DNA of 55,919 nucleotides from a virus, in IMG/VR virus record IMGVR_UViG_3300032285_001768, positions 1 to 55,919 of that record, one strand, 5' to 3'. Shown piece after piece: positions 25,305 through 32,393 of the stretch (positions within the stretch are counted from its first letter, which is position 1; each line of letters opens with the position of its first letter). The notes under the pieces are model-generated. The model was not told where the DNA came from and did no database searches. It worked only from the letters and a program-made list of their open reading frames with translations. The position numbers and the translations under genes were made by a program.

Positions 25305-27260
25305 TTATTTGTACTGAGTTAGGGAAGCCAAAACGGTGTACGTTGCGCTTGCGGTTTTAATAACTGCAAAACGATACACATCTAATCCAGACGCATTTCC
25401 AGCGGTTGGCGCACCACCAATCCACTTTGGCGTCACAGACGTTCCGTCAATCGTTACCGCACTATTGTAATAGGCGGTAGAGCCTTGCGTTGTCACCAAG
25501 GCAAACGTCACAGATTGCCCTACAGCGAGCGCCGAATTCATGCTTGTGCCGCTACTAAACGCAATGTTTAGCGTCCAGTTGTTAGCGGCATTGCTTGTGT
25601 AGTATTGAACAGAACCGGACTGAACGTAAAAGTTAGTTGTTGACGAAGGTGCGGCGGCTACTACGTTGACTGTTTCGTTTGAATCTAAAAACGATGATCC
25701 AAAAATACTTGATGAACCGCTAAACGTCTGCGTTCCCGTCCATGTATTGTTTGCAGACAACGACACACCAGCCGCTGGTGTAGTGCTTTGCCAAGTAGTA
25801 CCGTTAGACGTTAGCACGTTGCCGTTCGTTCCGGGGGCAACCACTTGAAACGCTGAAGTGCCGTTCCCAAGCAATACGTTGTTTGCCGTAAACGTAGCCG
25901 CTCCAGTACCGCCGTTGCCAACAGGAAGCGTTCCTGTCACACCTGCTGTCAAACTTACTTGCCCCCAAGACGGGGCCGAACTTGTCGTCGCCAACAACGA
26001 TTGCCCAGTTGTTCCTGCAGCTGTTGCCACCGGAGCGGCACCAGCTCCACCGCCATACACAACGCCGTACTGGGTCAATGCCGCACTAGATGCCCAAGTA
26101 GTTCCACTAGAAAAATAAGGCACTCCGCCGCTAGTTCCTGCAACTGTCAATGCAAGAGTGCCAGAAGACGTAATCGGCGACCCAGCAACTGAAACTATGC
26201 CGCCAGTAAAAGACTGCGCTACGGATGTGACCGTACCGCCAGTGCCCGTTGCGGCAATTGTGATTGTTCCACTGCCGTTAGTGATGGTCACCCCAGAACC
26301 CTGCGTCAACGTAGTACGGGTAAACCCTGTGCCGTTACCAATATCTAACGCACCGTTTGCAGGGGTTGTAGTCAGTCCCGTTCCCCCATTAGCAATGGGC
26401 AAAGTTCCCGTAACGCCGGTGGTTAAAGGCAGCCCAGTAACATTCGTAAGCGTTCCGCTCACAGGCGTACCAAGCGCAGGAGTCACCAACGTGGGGTTGT
26501 TAGCAAACACTAACGCTCCCGTACCCGTCTCATCCGTAACCGCTGCCGCCAGGTTTGCACTGGAAGGAGTGCCTAAAAACGTAGCAACCCCCGTGCCTAA
26601 ACCAGAAACACCCGTAGAAATAGGAAGCCCAGTAGCATTCGTAAGCGTTCCGCTCGCAGGCGTACCAAGCGCAGGTGTTACAAGCGTTGGGCTGGTCGCA
26701 AATACCAACGCCCCCGAACCCGTCTCATCCGTAACCGCTGCCGATAGGTTTGCACTGGAAGGAGTGCCTAAAAATGTAGCAATCCCGGTTCCTAATGAGT
26801 TTATTCCGGTGCCACCATAAGCAACCGCTAAAGTCCCGGAATTAATTGTAGAGGCCGAGGTAGAAGCAACTTTTACAAAATCAGAGCCATTCCAAGCAAC
26901 AATTGCTTTTTCACTGGCAAGGAGCGTTACCCCCGTCGTGGGCCCCGCACCGACAATCTTGACCGTGTACGTTGCGGACGTATTGTTGATAACATAGGTT
27001 TTGCTTGCTGCTGGAGCCGTTACAGTAATGTTGGCTGACGCCGGGGACGCGATAATAATCGCATATTGAGATGACGTTGATCCAAGGCTTGAGCCTGTCG
27101 TTTTAGTCAGCGTGGTGTCCGCAGTAAGCGTGACTGCACCCGCAACAGCAGAATCAATGTAATTTGAAATGTAGTTGTTGACTGTGTCGCCCCAGGTGCC
27201 CGAAAGTTCCCCAGTAGCAGGAAGGGCCAGGCCCAGGAGAGAGGTATATGCGGTTGACAT
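25305..27260 (-). CDS. tail fibre protein with internal duplication
   Basis: A 651-residue, Thr/Ser/Gly/Ala-rich fibre. The N terminus (STAYTSLLGLALPATGELSG) is a virion-attachment start I have seen in many podovirus fibres and is followed by TWGDTVNNYISNYIDSA. Residues about 160-290 hold two copies of a 65-residue module (FLGTPSSANLxAAVTDETG, then LVTPALGTPxSGTLTNxTG). The C terminus ends in a globular region rather than a known endosialidase or chaperone. It is likely host-range determining, although that is inference. Confidence 0.82.
   Translation of the reverse strand: MSTAYTSLLGLALPATGELSGTWGDTVNNYISNYIDSAVAGAVTLTADTTLTKTTGSSLGSTSSQYAIIIASPASANITVTAPAASKTYVINNTSATYTVKIVGAGPTTGVTLLASEKAIVAWNGSDFVKVASTSASTINSGTLAVAYGGTGINSLGTGIATFLGTPSSANLSAAVTDETGSGALVFATSPTLVTPALGTPASGTLTNATGLPISTGVSGLGTGVATFLGTPSSANLAAAVTDETGTGALVFANNPTLVTPALGTPVSGTLTNVTGLPLTTGVTGTLPIANGGTGLTTTPANGALDIGNGTGFTRTTLTQGSGVTITNGSGTITIAATGTGGTVTSVAQSFTGGIVSVAGSPITSSGTLALTVAGTSGGVPYFSSGTTWASSAALTQYGVVYGGGAGAAPVATAAGTTGQSLLATTSSAPSWGQVSLTAGVTGTLPVGNGGTGAATFTANNVLLGNGTSAFQVVAPGTNGNVLTSNGTTWQSTTPAAGVSLSANNTWTGTQTFSGSSSIFGSSFLDSNETVNVVAAAPSSTTNFYVQSGSVQYYTSNAANNWTLNIAFSSGTSMNSALAVGQSVTFALVTTQGSTAYYNSAVTIDGTSVTPKWIGGAPTAGNASGLDVYRFAVIKTASATYTVLASLTQYK
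26431..26785 (-). repeat. 195-bp in-frame direct repeat within fibre gene
   Basis: Two near-identical DNA blocks begin at about 26431 and 26626, period 195 bases (65 codons), inside the fibre gene. Both encode the same module (TDETG, ALVFA, TLVTPALGTP). The DNA similarity is high, so the duplication is recent or maintained by recombination. Copy number may vary between relatives. Confidence 0.8.
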
Positions 27261-27269
27261 TTCTAATCC

Positions 27270-27938
27270 TTAGATGGTTGTAACGACTGTCCAATTGGGA
27301 GACTGCGTATTAGTAACATCCGTCCAGTTTGGTGTCTGGGAGTCATCGACCAACGTCCAATAAACGTAATTGACATTACCCAAAATTCCAGCTGCAATGC
27401 TACCAGCTAAAACTGCTGAAGAACTTGCCACAACTGCCCCCGCTACTCCTGTTGCTCCCGCCCCAGTTATTAGTGCGGATTTACCAGGAGCAATTGATCC
27501 GCTAAAACCCGATCCAACGGCCCCTGTAATTGCAGAAGATCTAGTTGGAATAATGTTTCCAACACGCCCTTCACCAATATTGTTACTAATTCCTACGGAA
27601 TTAGCTGCTAATAATGACCCAACTGCCCCGGATCCGGAAACCCCGCTAAGATTAAACGCTTTGCCTGCTTCTACTGAACCTACTACTCCAACCCCAGCCA
27701 CCCCAGTCAAGGCAATAGCTATTGTTACTTCAGAACTTCCAACCAAGCCCGTAGCAATAACACCACTAAGCGCCGGTAATACACCCCCTAATACTCCAGA
27801 CGCATTAACCCCAGTTAATGGTATGGATTTATCAACACCTACGGCTCCAACAACACCTGTAGCGACAGTCCCCGTTTCCGAAAGAGTGCCGCCCCAACCA
27901 TTAGCCCCCCAAGTATCTCCACCCCAACCGAGAGCCAC
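27270..27938 (-). CDS. Gly/Val/Ala-rich repetitive fibre-like protein
   Basis: A 222-residue protein. The start is Trp/Gly-rich (LGWGGDTWGANGWGGTL). Residues about 25-190 repeat a unit close to LTGVxAxGxVGSVxxxx at roughly 18-22-residue spacing, for example TGVVGAVGVDKSIPLTGV and GLVGSSEVTIAIALTGVAG. The end contains two tandem copies of a TPNWTDV-like phrase (TPNWTDVTN, SPNWTVVTT). The regular spacing suggests a stacked beta structure. It lies between fibre and surface protein genes and is a likely tail or surface component. The opposite strand also has a long open frame, but it is Pro/Thr-only and a shadow. Confidence 0.65.
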   Translation of the reverse strand: MALGWGGDTWGANGWGGTLSETGTVATGVVGAVGVDKSIPLTGVNASGVLGGVLPALSGVIATGLVGSSEVTIAIALTGVAGVGVVGSVEAGKAFNLSGVSGSGAVGSLLAANSVGISNNIGEGRVGNIIPTRSSAITGAVGSGFSGSIAPGKSALITGAGATGVAGAVVASSSAVLAGSIAAGILGNVNYVYWTLVDDSQTPNWTDVTNTQSPNWTVVTTI

Positions 27939-27946
27939 ACATCACC

Positions 27947-28423
27947 TTATGTTGTCGACAAACGAAGCAGAGCAGAAGAAGTCGTATTCGATGGCATCGT
28001 CAGCGTAAAATTTCCAGCAGTAATCGTCTGTGACCCAAAGGTATGAGCCGAAACCGCTTTGTTACTCTGCGTTGAGTTATACAACAACATTGTGTCAAAC
28101 GCGGTCCCCAACGTGACGTTTGTGTACGTAATGGAAGCTGAAGGAGTCCAATATCCAACGCCCGCAGTAGACGAAGTATTGGTCGACGCCGGAACCGTGG
28201 CATTGGTGACTGCTACACCCCCAGCCGTATAATTTGTACCAGTAACTTCACCAGACGTGGTATACGCAGTGGTTGCAGCATTAATTGTAGCTGTCGTGAG
28301 ATACAACGCGGCCTTAAATGTGTCCGCTGAGGTTGTACCACGAGTGGGCGCTACGCCAAAATTATGAGTTGCAGTCATCAGTTCCCCAAGGAACGATGTA
28401 CACATGGATTGGGTATTGGCCAT
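27947..28423 (-). CDS. phage surface/structural protein, paralogue of the 28622-29062 gene
   Basis: A 158-residue, Thr/Ala-rich protein. The order SMCTSFLGELMTATHNFG, then TFKAALYLTTATINAATTAYT, YTAGGVAVT and the end TSSALLRLSTT matches the protein encoded 0.2 kb upstream (ICTSFKVQLLKGVHNF, TFKLALYDQNATFNADTTAYT, YTTGGVALT). The family is common in environmental podoviruses and lies with tail genes; function unknown. AAGGATAAATC-like sequence precedes the ATG. Confidence 0.7.
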   Translation of the reverse strand: MANTQSMCTSFLGELMTATHNFGVAPTRGTTSADTFKAALYLTTATINAATTAYTTSGEVTGTNYTAGGVAVTNATVPASTNTSSTAGVGYWTPSASITYTNVTLGTAFDTMLLYNSTQSNKAVSAHTFGSQTITAGNFTLTMPSNTTSSALLRLSTT

Positions 28424-28426
28424 GAT

Positions 28427-28618
28427 TTATCCTATTGAAGCGGCTTCCAGAGCCGTAAACGGAGAAGTTTTCAATGTTACGTGAGCTGAACGATGCACCA
28501 ACTCATCATTGAGCCAATACTCAGTCCAAGTAGTAAATTCAATGTCATTATCTACCGAACCCTCTTTTTTGACCAGAAGAGAGTCGTCCATCTCGCCGTG
28601 AATTGTGTTAACTAGCAT
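28427..28618 (-). CDS. 63-residue conserved phage protein
   Basis: A 63-residue acidic protein: MLVNTIHGEMDDSLLVKKEG, then FTTWTEYWLNDELVHRSAHV. It sits between two paralogous surface-type genes and resembles small conserved phage proteins at this place that carry a similar WxEYxxxxxLVHRSxHV segment. Function unknown. The start ATG immediately follows the stop of the preceding gene. Confidence 0.65.
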   Translation of the reverse strand: MLVNTIHGEMDDSLLVKKEGSVDNDIEFTTWTEYWLNDELVHRSAHVTLKTSPFTALEAASIG

Positions 28619-28621
28619 GGC

Positions 28622-29062
28622 TTAATACACCCGAATGATTGCAGACGTAATATCGTCTGTTGGGAAAACAATGTTCAAGACCCCGCCTGCGGTTGTTGTC
28701 CTCTGGCCGCCAAAATCCAAAACGCAAACCGCAGGGTTACCTGACACGGAGCTATTGTAAATCAACGCTCCAAAAGTGGTAATGGTCACGCCAGTCAACG
28801 ACAAGTCCACAAAATCCACGTAAGCCGTCGTATTGGCTGACGTCGGAATATATGGGGTCAACGCCACCCCTCCCGTGGTGTACGAACCAGAAGCCGCAAT
28901 CTCATTTGTAGCCGTGTACGCAGTCGTGTCGGCGTTGAACGTGGCGTTTTGGTCGTACAACGCCAGCTTAAAAGTATTGCCAGTGACCGGCGTAAAGTTA
29001 TGCACGCCTTTCAAAAGCTGCACCTTGAAACTGGTGCAAATGTAATTGCCGGTAAATGCCAT
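28622..29062 (-). CDS. phage surface/structural protein, paralogue of the 27947-28423 gene
   Basis: A 146-residue beta-rich protein with the same architecture as the 158-residue gene two places downstream: CTSFKVQLLKGVHNF, TFKLALYDQNATFNADTTAYT, SYTTGGVALTPYIPT, then a strand-rich C terminus ending in SAIIRVY. The pair looks like an old duplication split by the 63-residue gene. Its ATG shares a base with the adaptor stop. Probably a virion surface or tail protein. Confidence 0.7.
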   Translation of the reverse strand: MAFTGNYICTSFKVQLLKGVHNFTPVTGNTFKLALYDQNATFNADTTAYTATNEIAASGSYTTGGVALTPYIPTSANTTAYVDFVDLSLTGVTITTFGALIYNSSVSGNPAVCVLDFGGQRTTTAGGVLNIVFPTDDITSAIIRVY

Positions 29063-29724
29063 TACGGACCTGGCGAATCGGATTTAAGAGGAATGCGCAT
29101 CATGCCATCGCGGTACTCATCGCGGCGGCGGCGGCCCTGCTGTTCAACACCCAGACCACTGACAGCCTGCTTATAACTATTTTCAAAATAAGCTTGCATG
29201 TCGGCCGGCCCTTTCAAATAGCTATACGCCTGGATCATGCAGGCGTAAAACAACGCTTCTGGGGCATTCGTGCTAATCCAAGTCGTCGTGTTGGTCGACG
29301 ACAACTGAGTGGGCCGATAAATAAAACCCAGTTCAACAATGTAGTTCTGGTTAGGCGTCGGAGCCACATAAAACGTGTTCTGATCCCAAACGCCAAAGTA
29401 TTTTGGAGTGCCGGTCACCGTTTGGTCTTTCCAATACTCTTTCATAAAAGAAGTATCCCGAAAGTCCAAAAATACTTGCGTTGAACCAGTATAGCTTTTA
29501 AGCAACATGTACCTGTGCGTCAACAGGTCCGTAGGGGCAGTCAAAAATCTATTCCCCGACGTCATGTTGCCAGTCATCTCTTTTTTAAACACGTCGAGGT
29601 CAATCTCACGCATGATGCGGTTTTCCGCAAACGTGATGAACGTGTTGATAACAGGCAGGGTGAACTCACTGTCCCCTACCTGCGCGTAATTTCGAATGTT
29701 TGTGACCAGTTCGTCGTAGGTCAT
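29062..29724 (-). CDS. head-tail adaptor protein (gp4-like)
   Basis: A 220-residue protein: TYDELVTNIRNYAQVGD at the N terminus, FITFAENRIMREIDLDVFKK, then EYWKDQTVTGTPKYFGVWDQ and TTTWISTNAPEALFYACMIQ. This is the pattern of podovirus adaptors that join portal and tail, comparable to P22 gp4. The C terminus is Arg/Asp-rich (GRRRRDEYRDGMM). The gene is one codon apart from a small zinc-ribbon gene and near a second adaptor-type gene. Confidence 0.8.
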   Translation of the reverse strand: MTYDELVTNIRNYAQVGDSEFTLPVINTFITFAENRIMREIDLDVFKKEMTGNMTSGNRFLTAPTDLLTHRYMLLKSYTGSTQVFLDFRDTSFMKEYWKDQTVTGTPKYFGVWDQNTFYVAPTPNQNYIVELGFIYRPTQLSSTNTTTWISTNAPEALFYACMIQAYSYLKGPADMQAYFENSYKQAVSGLGVEQQGRRRRDEYRDGMMRIPLKSDSPGP

Positions 29725-30074
29725 GTTGTTGTCACCGTCACAGAACCAACCACGACCCGCGAGATCAACGCAGGACCAACAATGTACGGCCGCATATCAT
29801 TTGTGTTACGCGCCGTCCCGAAACTTTGAAAGGCTGAGAAGCCTGGAGCACCAACAAACACGGATAATGGCTCCCTACGATCTGGCCGCGGCCCATCAAG
29901 TGCAATCGCATCGCCATGATACTTCAATGGCTGAATTTGCGGCTCTTTTGGCTCGTAATCGTCCGGGCAAACCTTAAACCCACGCCAATTGATGCGAAGC
30001 TGAGTCAGCCTGTACCGCTGACCACAGTAATCGCAAAGGGCTAAGGCATATTTACCTGCCGCGGTAGTAGGCAT
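29721..30074 (-). CDS. small zinc-ribbon phage protein
   Basis: A 117-residue protein with CDYCGQRYRLTQLRINWRGFK followed by VCPDDYEPKEPQ. Cys pair spacing fits a reduced zinc ribbon in which the last ligand is not clearly a Cys (C-P-D-D instead of CxxC). The rest is Pro-rich and ends in a Val/Thr strand. I know this protein from phages where it stands between two adaptor genes; its function is not known. ATGA overlap with the downstream adaptor is present. Confidence 0.7.
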   Translation of the reverse strand: MPTTAAGKYALALCDYCGQRYRLTQLRINWRGFKVCPDDYEPKEPQIQPLKYHGDAIALDGPRPDRREPLSVFVGAPGFSAFQSFGTARNTNDMRPYIVGPALISRVVVGSVTVTTT

Positions 30075-30075
30075 T

Positions 30076-30747
30076 TTAAATCGTCGCTATCTGCGGCACA
30101 AAATATGTGCTGGCGGTATCCCTATCCTCATCTGCCGCACGTTTGAAGTCCTCTTCATAAAGATTCTTCAAAGCACCAATCCGGTCTGGGGCAAACTTTA
30201 AAGACAGGAAATACGCAAGACCAGATGCCAGGCAAGGCAAGAAACGCCAATTGACATCCGAAGTATTGGTGTACGCCCCAGCGTCCTGAATCCGTCGAAT
30301 CCGGTAATACACCAGCTTGTACTGGCTGTTTGGAGGAACGGGGTACAGATAAATCTGCGGGATATTCTGACGCTGTACGTACAACTGAGACGGGCGAGAC
30401 TGAAAGTCCTTATTTGGAATGTCCAAGTACTCGTTTCGGCTAACCCGTTGAATAATAATGTCGTTATACGGTGTCGTGGTCAAATCCCGAATCACCGCAC
30501 CCAACACATTGACCGTGTCCGGGTCCAAATTAAGGACCCGATCTCCTTGGGTTAACTGAATTTCTTTCTGTTCAATTGTCCACAGGTTCAACCCGCGGTT
30601 TGCCCAATCAAGAAACACCAAGTTGAGCGAGCGGCGTGCCGTCGTCAGCTGATACCCATTGGTGGGTCTCATGCCGCATCGCTCAAATGCTTCTTCGATT
30701 AGTTCATCAATCGACAGATCAAAATCAGTCGTGCCCGAGGTGGTCAT
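30076..30747 (-). CDS. tail accessory/adaptor protein (P22 gp4-like)
   Basis: A 223-residue helical protein: SGTTDFDLSIDELIEEAFER, then TARRSLNLVFLDWANRGLNL, WTIEQKEIQL and later FLPCLASGLAYFLSLKFAPD. This matches the tail accessory factor type that docks to the portal ring after DNA packaging. It is separate from but close to the 220-residue adaptor, so the phage appears to have two connector layers. ATG 30747 abuts the 64-residue gene. Confidence 0.82.
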   Translation of the reverse strand: MTTSGTTDFDLSIDELIEEAFERCGMRPTNGYQLTTARRSLNLVFLDWANRGLNLWTIEQKEIQLTQGDRVLNLDPDTVNVLGAVIRDLTTTPYNDIIIQRVSRNEYLDIPNKDFQSRPSQLYVQRQNIPQIYLYPVPPNSQYKLVYYRIRRIQDAGAYTNTSDVNWRFLPCLASGLAYFLSLKFAPDRIGALKNLYEEDFKRAADEDRDTASTYFVPQIATI

Positions 30748-30942
30748 TTAGCACATGCCGCCTTTTTTGTAGGCCTTCATCTTGCCTTTTTTGACCATGC
30801 CGCCTTTAGCCATCTTGGCAGTTCCAGGCTTTACAGACTCATCGCCTTTCATCGAGTCGTAGTTGTAATCGACTTTAGGCGTTTCGCCGCTCATCACGCA
30901 GCCGCCGCCACGAACCGCGGCACCCATTCCACGTCCAGCCAT
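30748..30942 (-). CDS. small Gly/Lys-rich virion-type protein
   Basis: A 64-residue protein: MAGRGMGAAVRGGGCVMSG at the start and KMAKGGMVKKGKMKAYKKGG near the end. The basic, Gly-rich C terminus with KGGMV is similar to the neighbouring 89-residue protein and to the GGxV motif of large late proteins. Small proteins of this type are common between adaptor and head genes in environmental podoviruses. Function unknown, probably a minor virion component. Confidence 0.7.
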   Translation of the reverse strand: MAGRGMGAAVRGGGCVMSGETPKVDYNYDSMKGDESVKPGTAKMAKGGMVKKGKMKAYKKGGMC

Positions 30943-30944
30943 GA

Positions 30945-31214
30945 TTATTTCCCCTTCATCAGAGCACGACCTTTTGCATCAGCCGTAGTACGCATCAAGG
31001 CACGTCCATAAACCGGAGCTTTAGAGCCCGATTTGACCGTGCCACCCATTGCCTTCTTAACGGCACCGCCCTTTTTCATCTTCTCTTCCATTTTCTCACC
31101 AGCAGCATATTGCTCCGGCGAGATTTTGCCAGACTTAATGGCCCGAGCTTCTTTCAGCTCTTCGCCCTTAGTCTCTTTGTTCTTAAACAGTTTTTTAAGA
31201 TCAGCCTTAGCCAT
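30945..31214 (-). CDS. small basic virion-type protein
   Basis: An 89-residue Lys-rich protein: KADLKKLFKNKETKGEELKE, AIKSGKISPEQYAAGEKMEE, then KKGGAVKKAMGGTVKSGSKA. The AIKSGKISPxQYAxGE stretch is recognisable from small phage proteins of unknown function. It shares the GGxV element with neighbours. Located between the membrane protein and the 64-residue protein in the late transcript. Confidence 0.7.
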   Translation of the reverse strand: MAKADLKKLFKNKETKGEELKEARAIKSGKISPEQYAAGEKMEEKMKKGGAVKKAMGGTVKSGSKAPVYGRALMRTTADAKGRALMKGK

Positions 31215-31225
31215 TTCAATATCCT

Positions 31226-31465
31226 TTAGTGTGTGGAAATCAGACGATCAATCTTCTCTTCCAACTTGTTAAACCTGGCGTCAATATGTTCCATGATTTT
31301 AACAACTTCTGCCCTGGTAATCAGATCACGGGCCATTTCTTCTCGTGTCTTATTCAAGAGAATACTGACCCGAGAAAGTTCGTTGAATTTTTCACGAAGC
31401 ACAAACCCAGCAAGAGCAAAGACCACCGTCAAACCCGCTGACCAGAGTTCTGCTGCACTCATCAT
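31226..31465 (-). CDS. small membrane protein with coiled-coil tail
   Basis: A 79-residue protein with one N-terminal hydrophobic helix (LWSAGLTVVFALAGFVL) followed by a charged coiled coil (LLNKTREEMARDLITRAEV, then HIDARFNKLEEKIDRLI). It has the same plan as the 53-residue membrane protein in the lysis cassette. A lysis accessory (XhlA-like, spanin-like) or virion membrane contact role is possible. Its ATG overlaps the stop of the 97-residue gene (ATGA). Confidence 0.66.
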   Translation of the reverse strand: MMSAAELWSAGLTVVFALAGFVLREKFNELSRVSILLNKTREEMARDLITRAEVVKIMEHIDARFNKLEEKIDRLISTH

Positions 31466-31755
31466 GCTCCACCATAGTAGAACAAAGTGATTGAAGTTAC
31501 CCCTGCCCCACTAAACGTGACATGAATTCCACTATCAAACAAGACCCCCATATCGGTAATCTTGATGTACTGGGACCCAATCACAGGTGGAGATGTCAAG
31601 GTAAGTTTCGTTGTGCCACTTGCTCCGCCACTTTTAAAAGTCAGCGTTGCAGCAGTTGCCGTAGACACAAAGTAGACACCAACCAAGCGACTCCGACCAC
31701 TGACAACTTGTGCGGTTGTCGTGGCCGAAGCCGAGTAAATATTACTATTACTCAT
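31462..31755 (-). CDS. 97-residue phage structural-type protein
   Basis: A 97-residue Ser/Thr/Gly-rich beta protein: NSNIYSASATTTAQVVSGRS, then LVGVYFVSTATAATLTFKSG and HVTFSGAGVTSITLFYYGGA at the C terminus. I recognise it as a small virion-type protein of environmental podoviruses. Function unknown. It follows the 154-residue protein in the transcript. Confidence 0.66.
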   Translation of the reverse strand: MSNSNIYSASATTTAQVVSGRSRLVGVYFVSTATAATLTFKSGGASGTTKLTLTSPPVIGSQYIKITDMGVLFDSGIHVTFSGAGVTSITLFYYGGA

Positions 31756-31781
31756 GGCCCTTCCCCTTAATCAAAAATTAT

Positions 31782-32246
31782 TTAAGGGATCAGGTTTGCG
31801 GCCTGCTGGTAAACGACCGAGATGTAACCCACACCGCCGCCTGCACCAGGCGTGGTTGATGTCACGACAATCTTGACGTCTGTAGTGCCAACGTCAACAA
31901 AAGCCGCCGTGCGGGTAGCGTCCGTGCCGGGAGTAACCGAAACAATGCCAACTGCGGCCGTCGAAACAGCACCAGCTGCCGTGTACGCAGTAGCCAGTGC
32001 GGTGTTACCCACACCGACAGTTGCCGTGGCACCCCAAACGGTGGTGACATAGAGAAAAATGTTCAGAATCTGACTGTTTGCAGGGATGACAATAGTCGTA
32101 TTCCCGCCGCCAGAAAGCTGAGTGATTTTTTCAGTTTGAACCATGACCACTTGACCGACGTTCTTGACGTTCTGACCAAGCGTTGTGCCAGTGGTGTTAA
32201 AAATGTTACCCGCCCGTACTGGGCCGGAGAACGTAGTGCGTGCCAT
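31782..32246 (-). CDS. 154-residue phage virion-type protein
   Basis: A 154-residue Val/Thr/Ala-rich protein: ARTTFSGPVRAGNIFNTTGT, then LSGGGNTTIVIPANSQILNI and WGATATVGVGNTALATAYTA, with YISVVYQQAANLIP at the end. The start (RTTFSGPVR) is characteristic of a head-associated protein next to the capsid gene in related environmental phages. It is the first gene after the terminator behind the major capsid gene, so it probably has its own promoter in the 147-base gap. Confidence 0.7.
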   Translation of the reverse strand: MARTTFSGPVRAGNIFNTTGTTLGQNVKNVGQVVMVQTEKITQLSGGGNTTIVIPANSQILNIFLYVTTVWGATATVGVGNTALATAYTAAGAVSTAAVGIVSVTPGTDATRTAAFVDVGTTDVKIVVTSTTPGAGGGVGYISVVYQQAANLIP

Positions 32247-32355
32247 GTTAGCCTCTCATGCTAATAAGCATATCTGTCTGCATGTCGTCAGCCGGGACTG
32301 TCAGATATGCCGGAAACCCCGGAATACAATAACTATACACCCTATTCGCAAAAAG
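32247..32355 (-). promoter_or_regulatory. possible promoter region downstream of the capsid terminator
   Basis: The gap between capsid terminator and the 154-residue gene reads, on the minus strand, TTGCGAATAGGGTGTATAGTTATTGTATTCC. TATAGT matches the -10 consensus in five of six positions, but its -35 would fall in the T-tract of the terminator and is poor. Gene order requires some way to express the genes behind the terminator, either read-through or a promoter here. Confidence 0.35.
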
Positions 32356-32379
32356 AAAAGGCCCCAAAAGGGGCCTTTT
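32351..32379 (-). terminator. intrinsic terminator after major capsid gene
   Basis: A perfect inverted repeat AAAAGGCCCC-AAAA-GGGGCCTTTT lies at 32356-32379. Read on the minus strand it forms a GC-rich stem with a 4-base loop followed by TTTTCTTTTTG, a standard Rho-independent terminator. It lies 15 bases downstream of the capsid stop, so it would raise capsid (and upstream head gene) mRNA relative to the genes behind it. Confidence 0.88.
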
Positions 32380-32393
32380 CAAGTTGCCGGTAA

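Noticed and set aside
26158-26820. 220-codon plus-strand open frame opposite the fibre gene
   Set aside because: Pro/Val repeats reflect the antisense of the fibre repeats. The minus-strand frame has conserved fibre motifs.
27370-28008. 212-codon plus-strand open frame opposite the Gly/Val repeat gene
   Set aside because: Its product is almost only Pro, Thr, Ala and Leu and mirrors the repeats of the minus-strand gene. It has no ribosome site and crosses two convincing genes.
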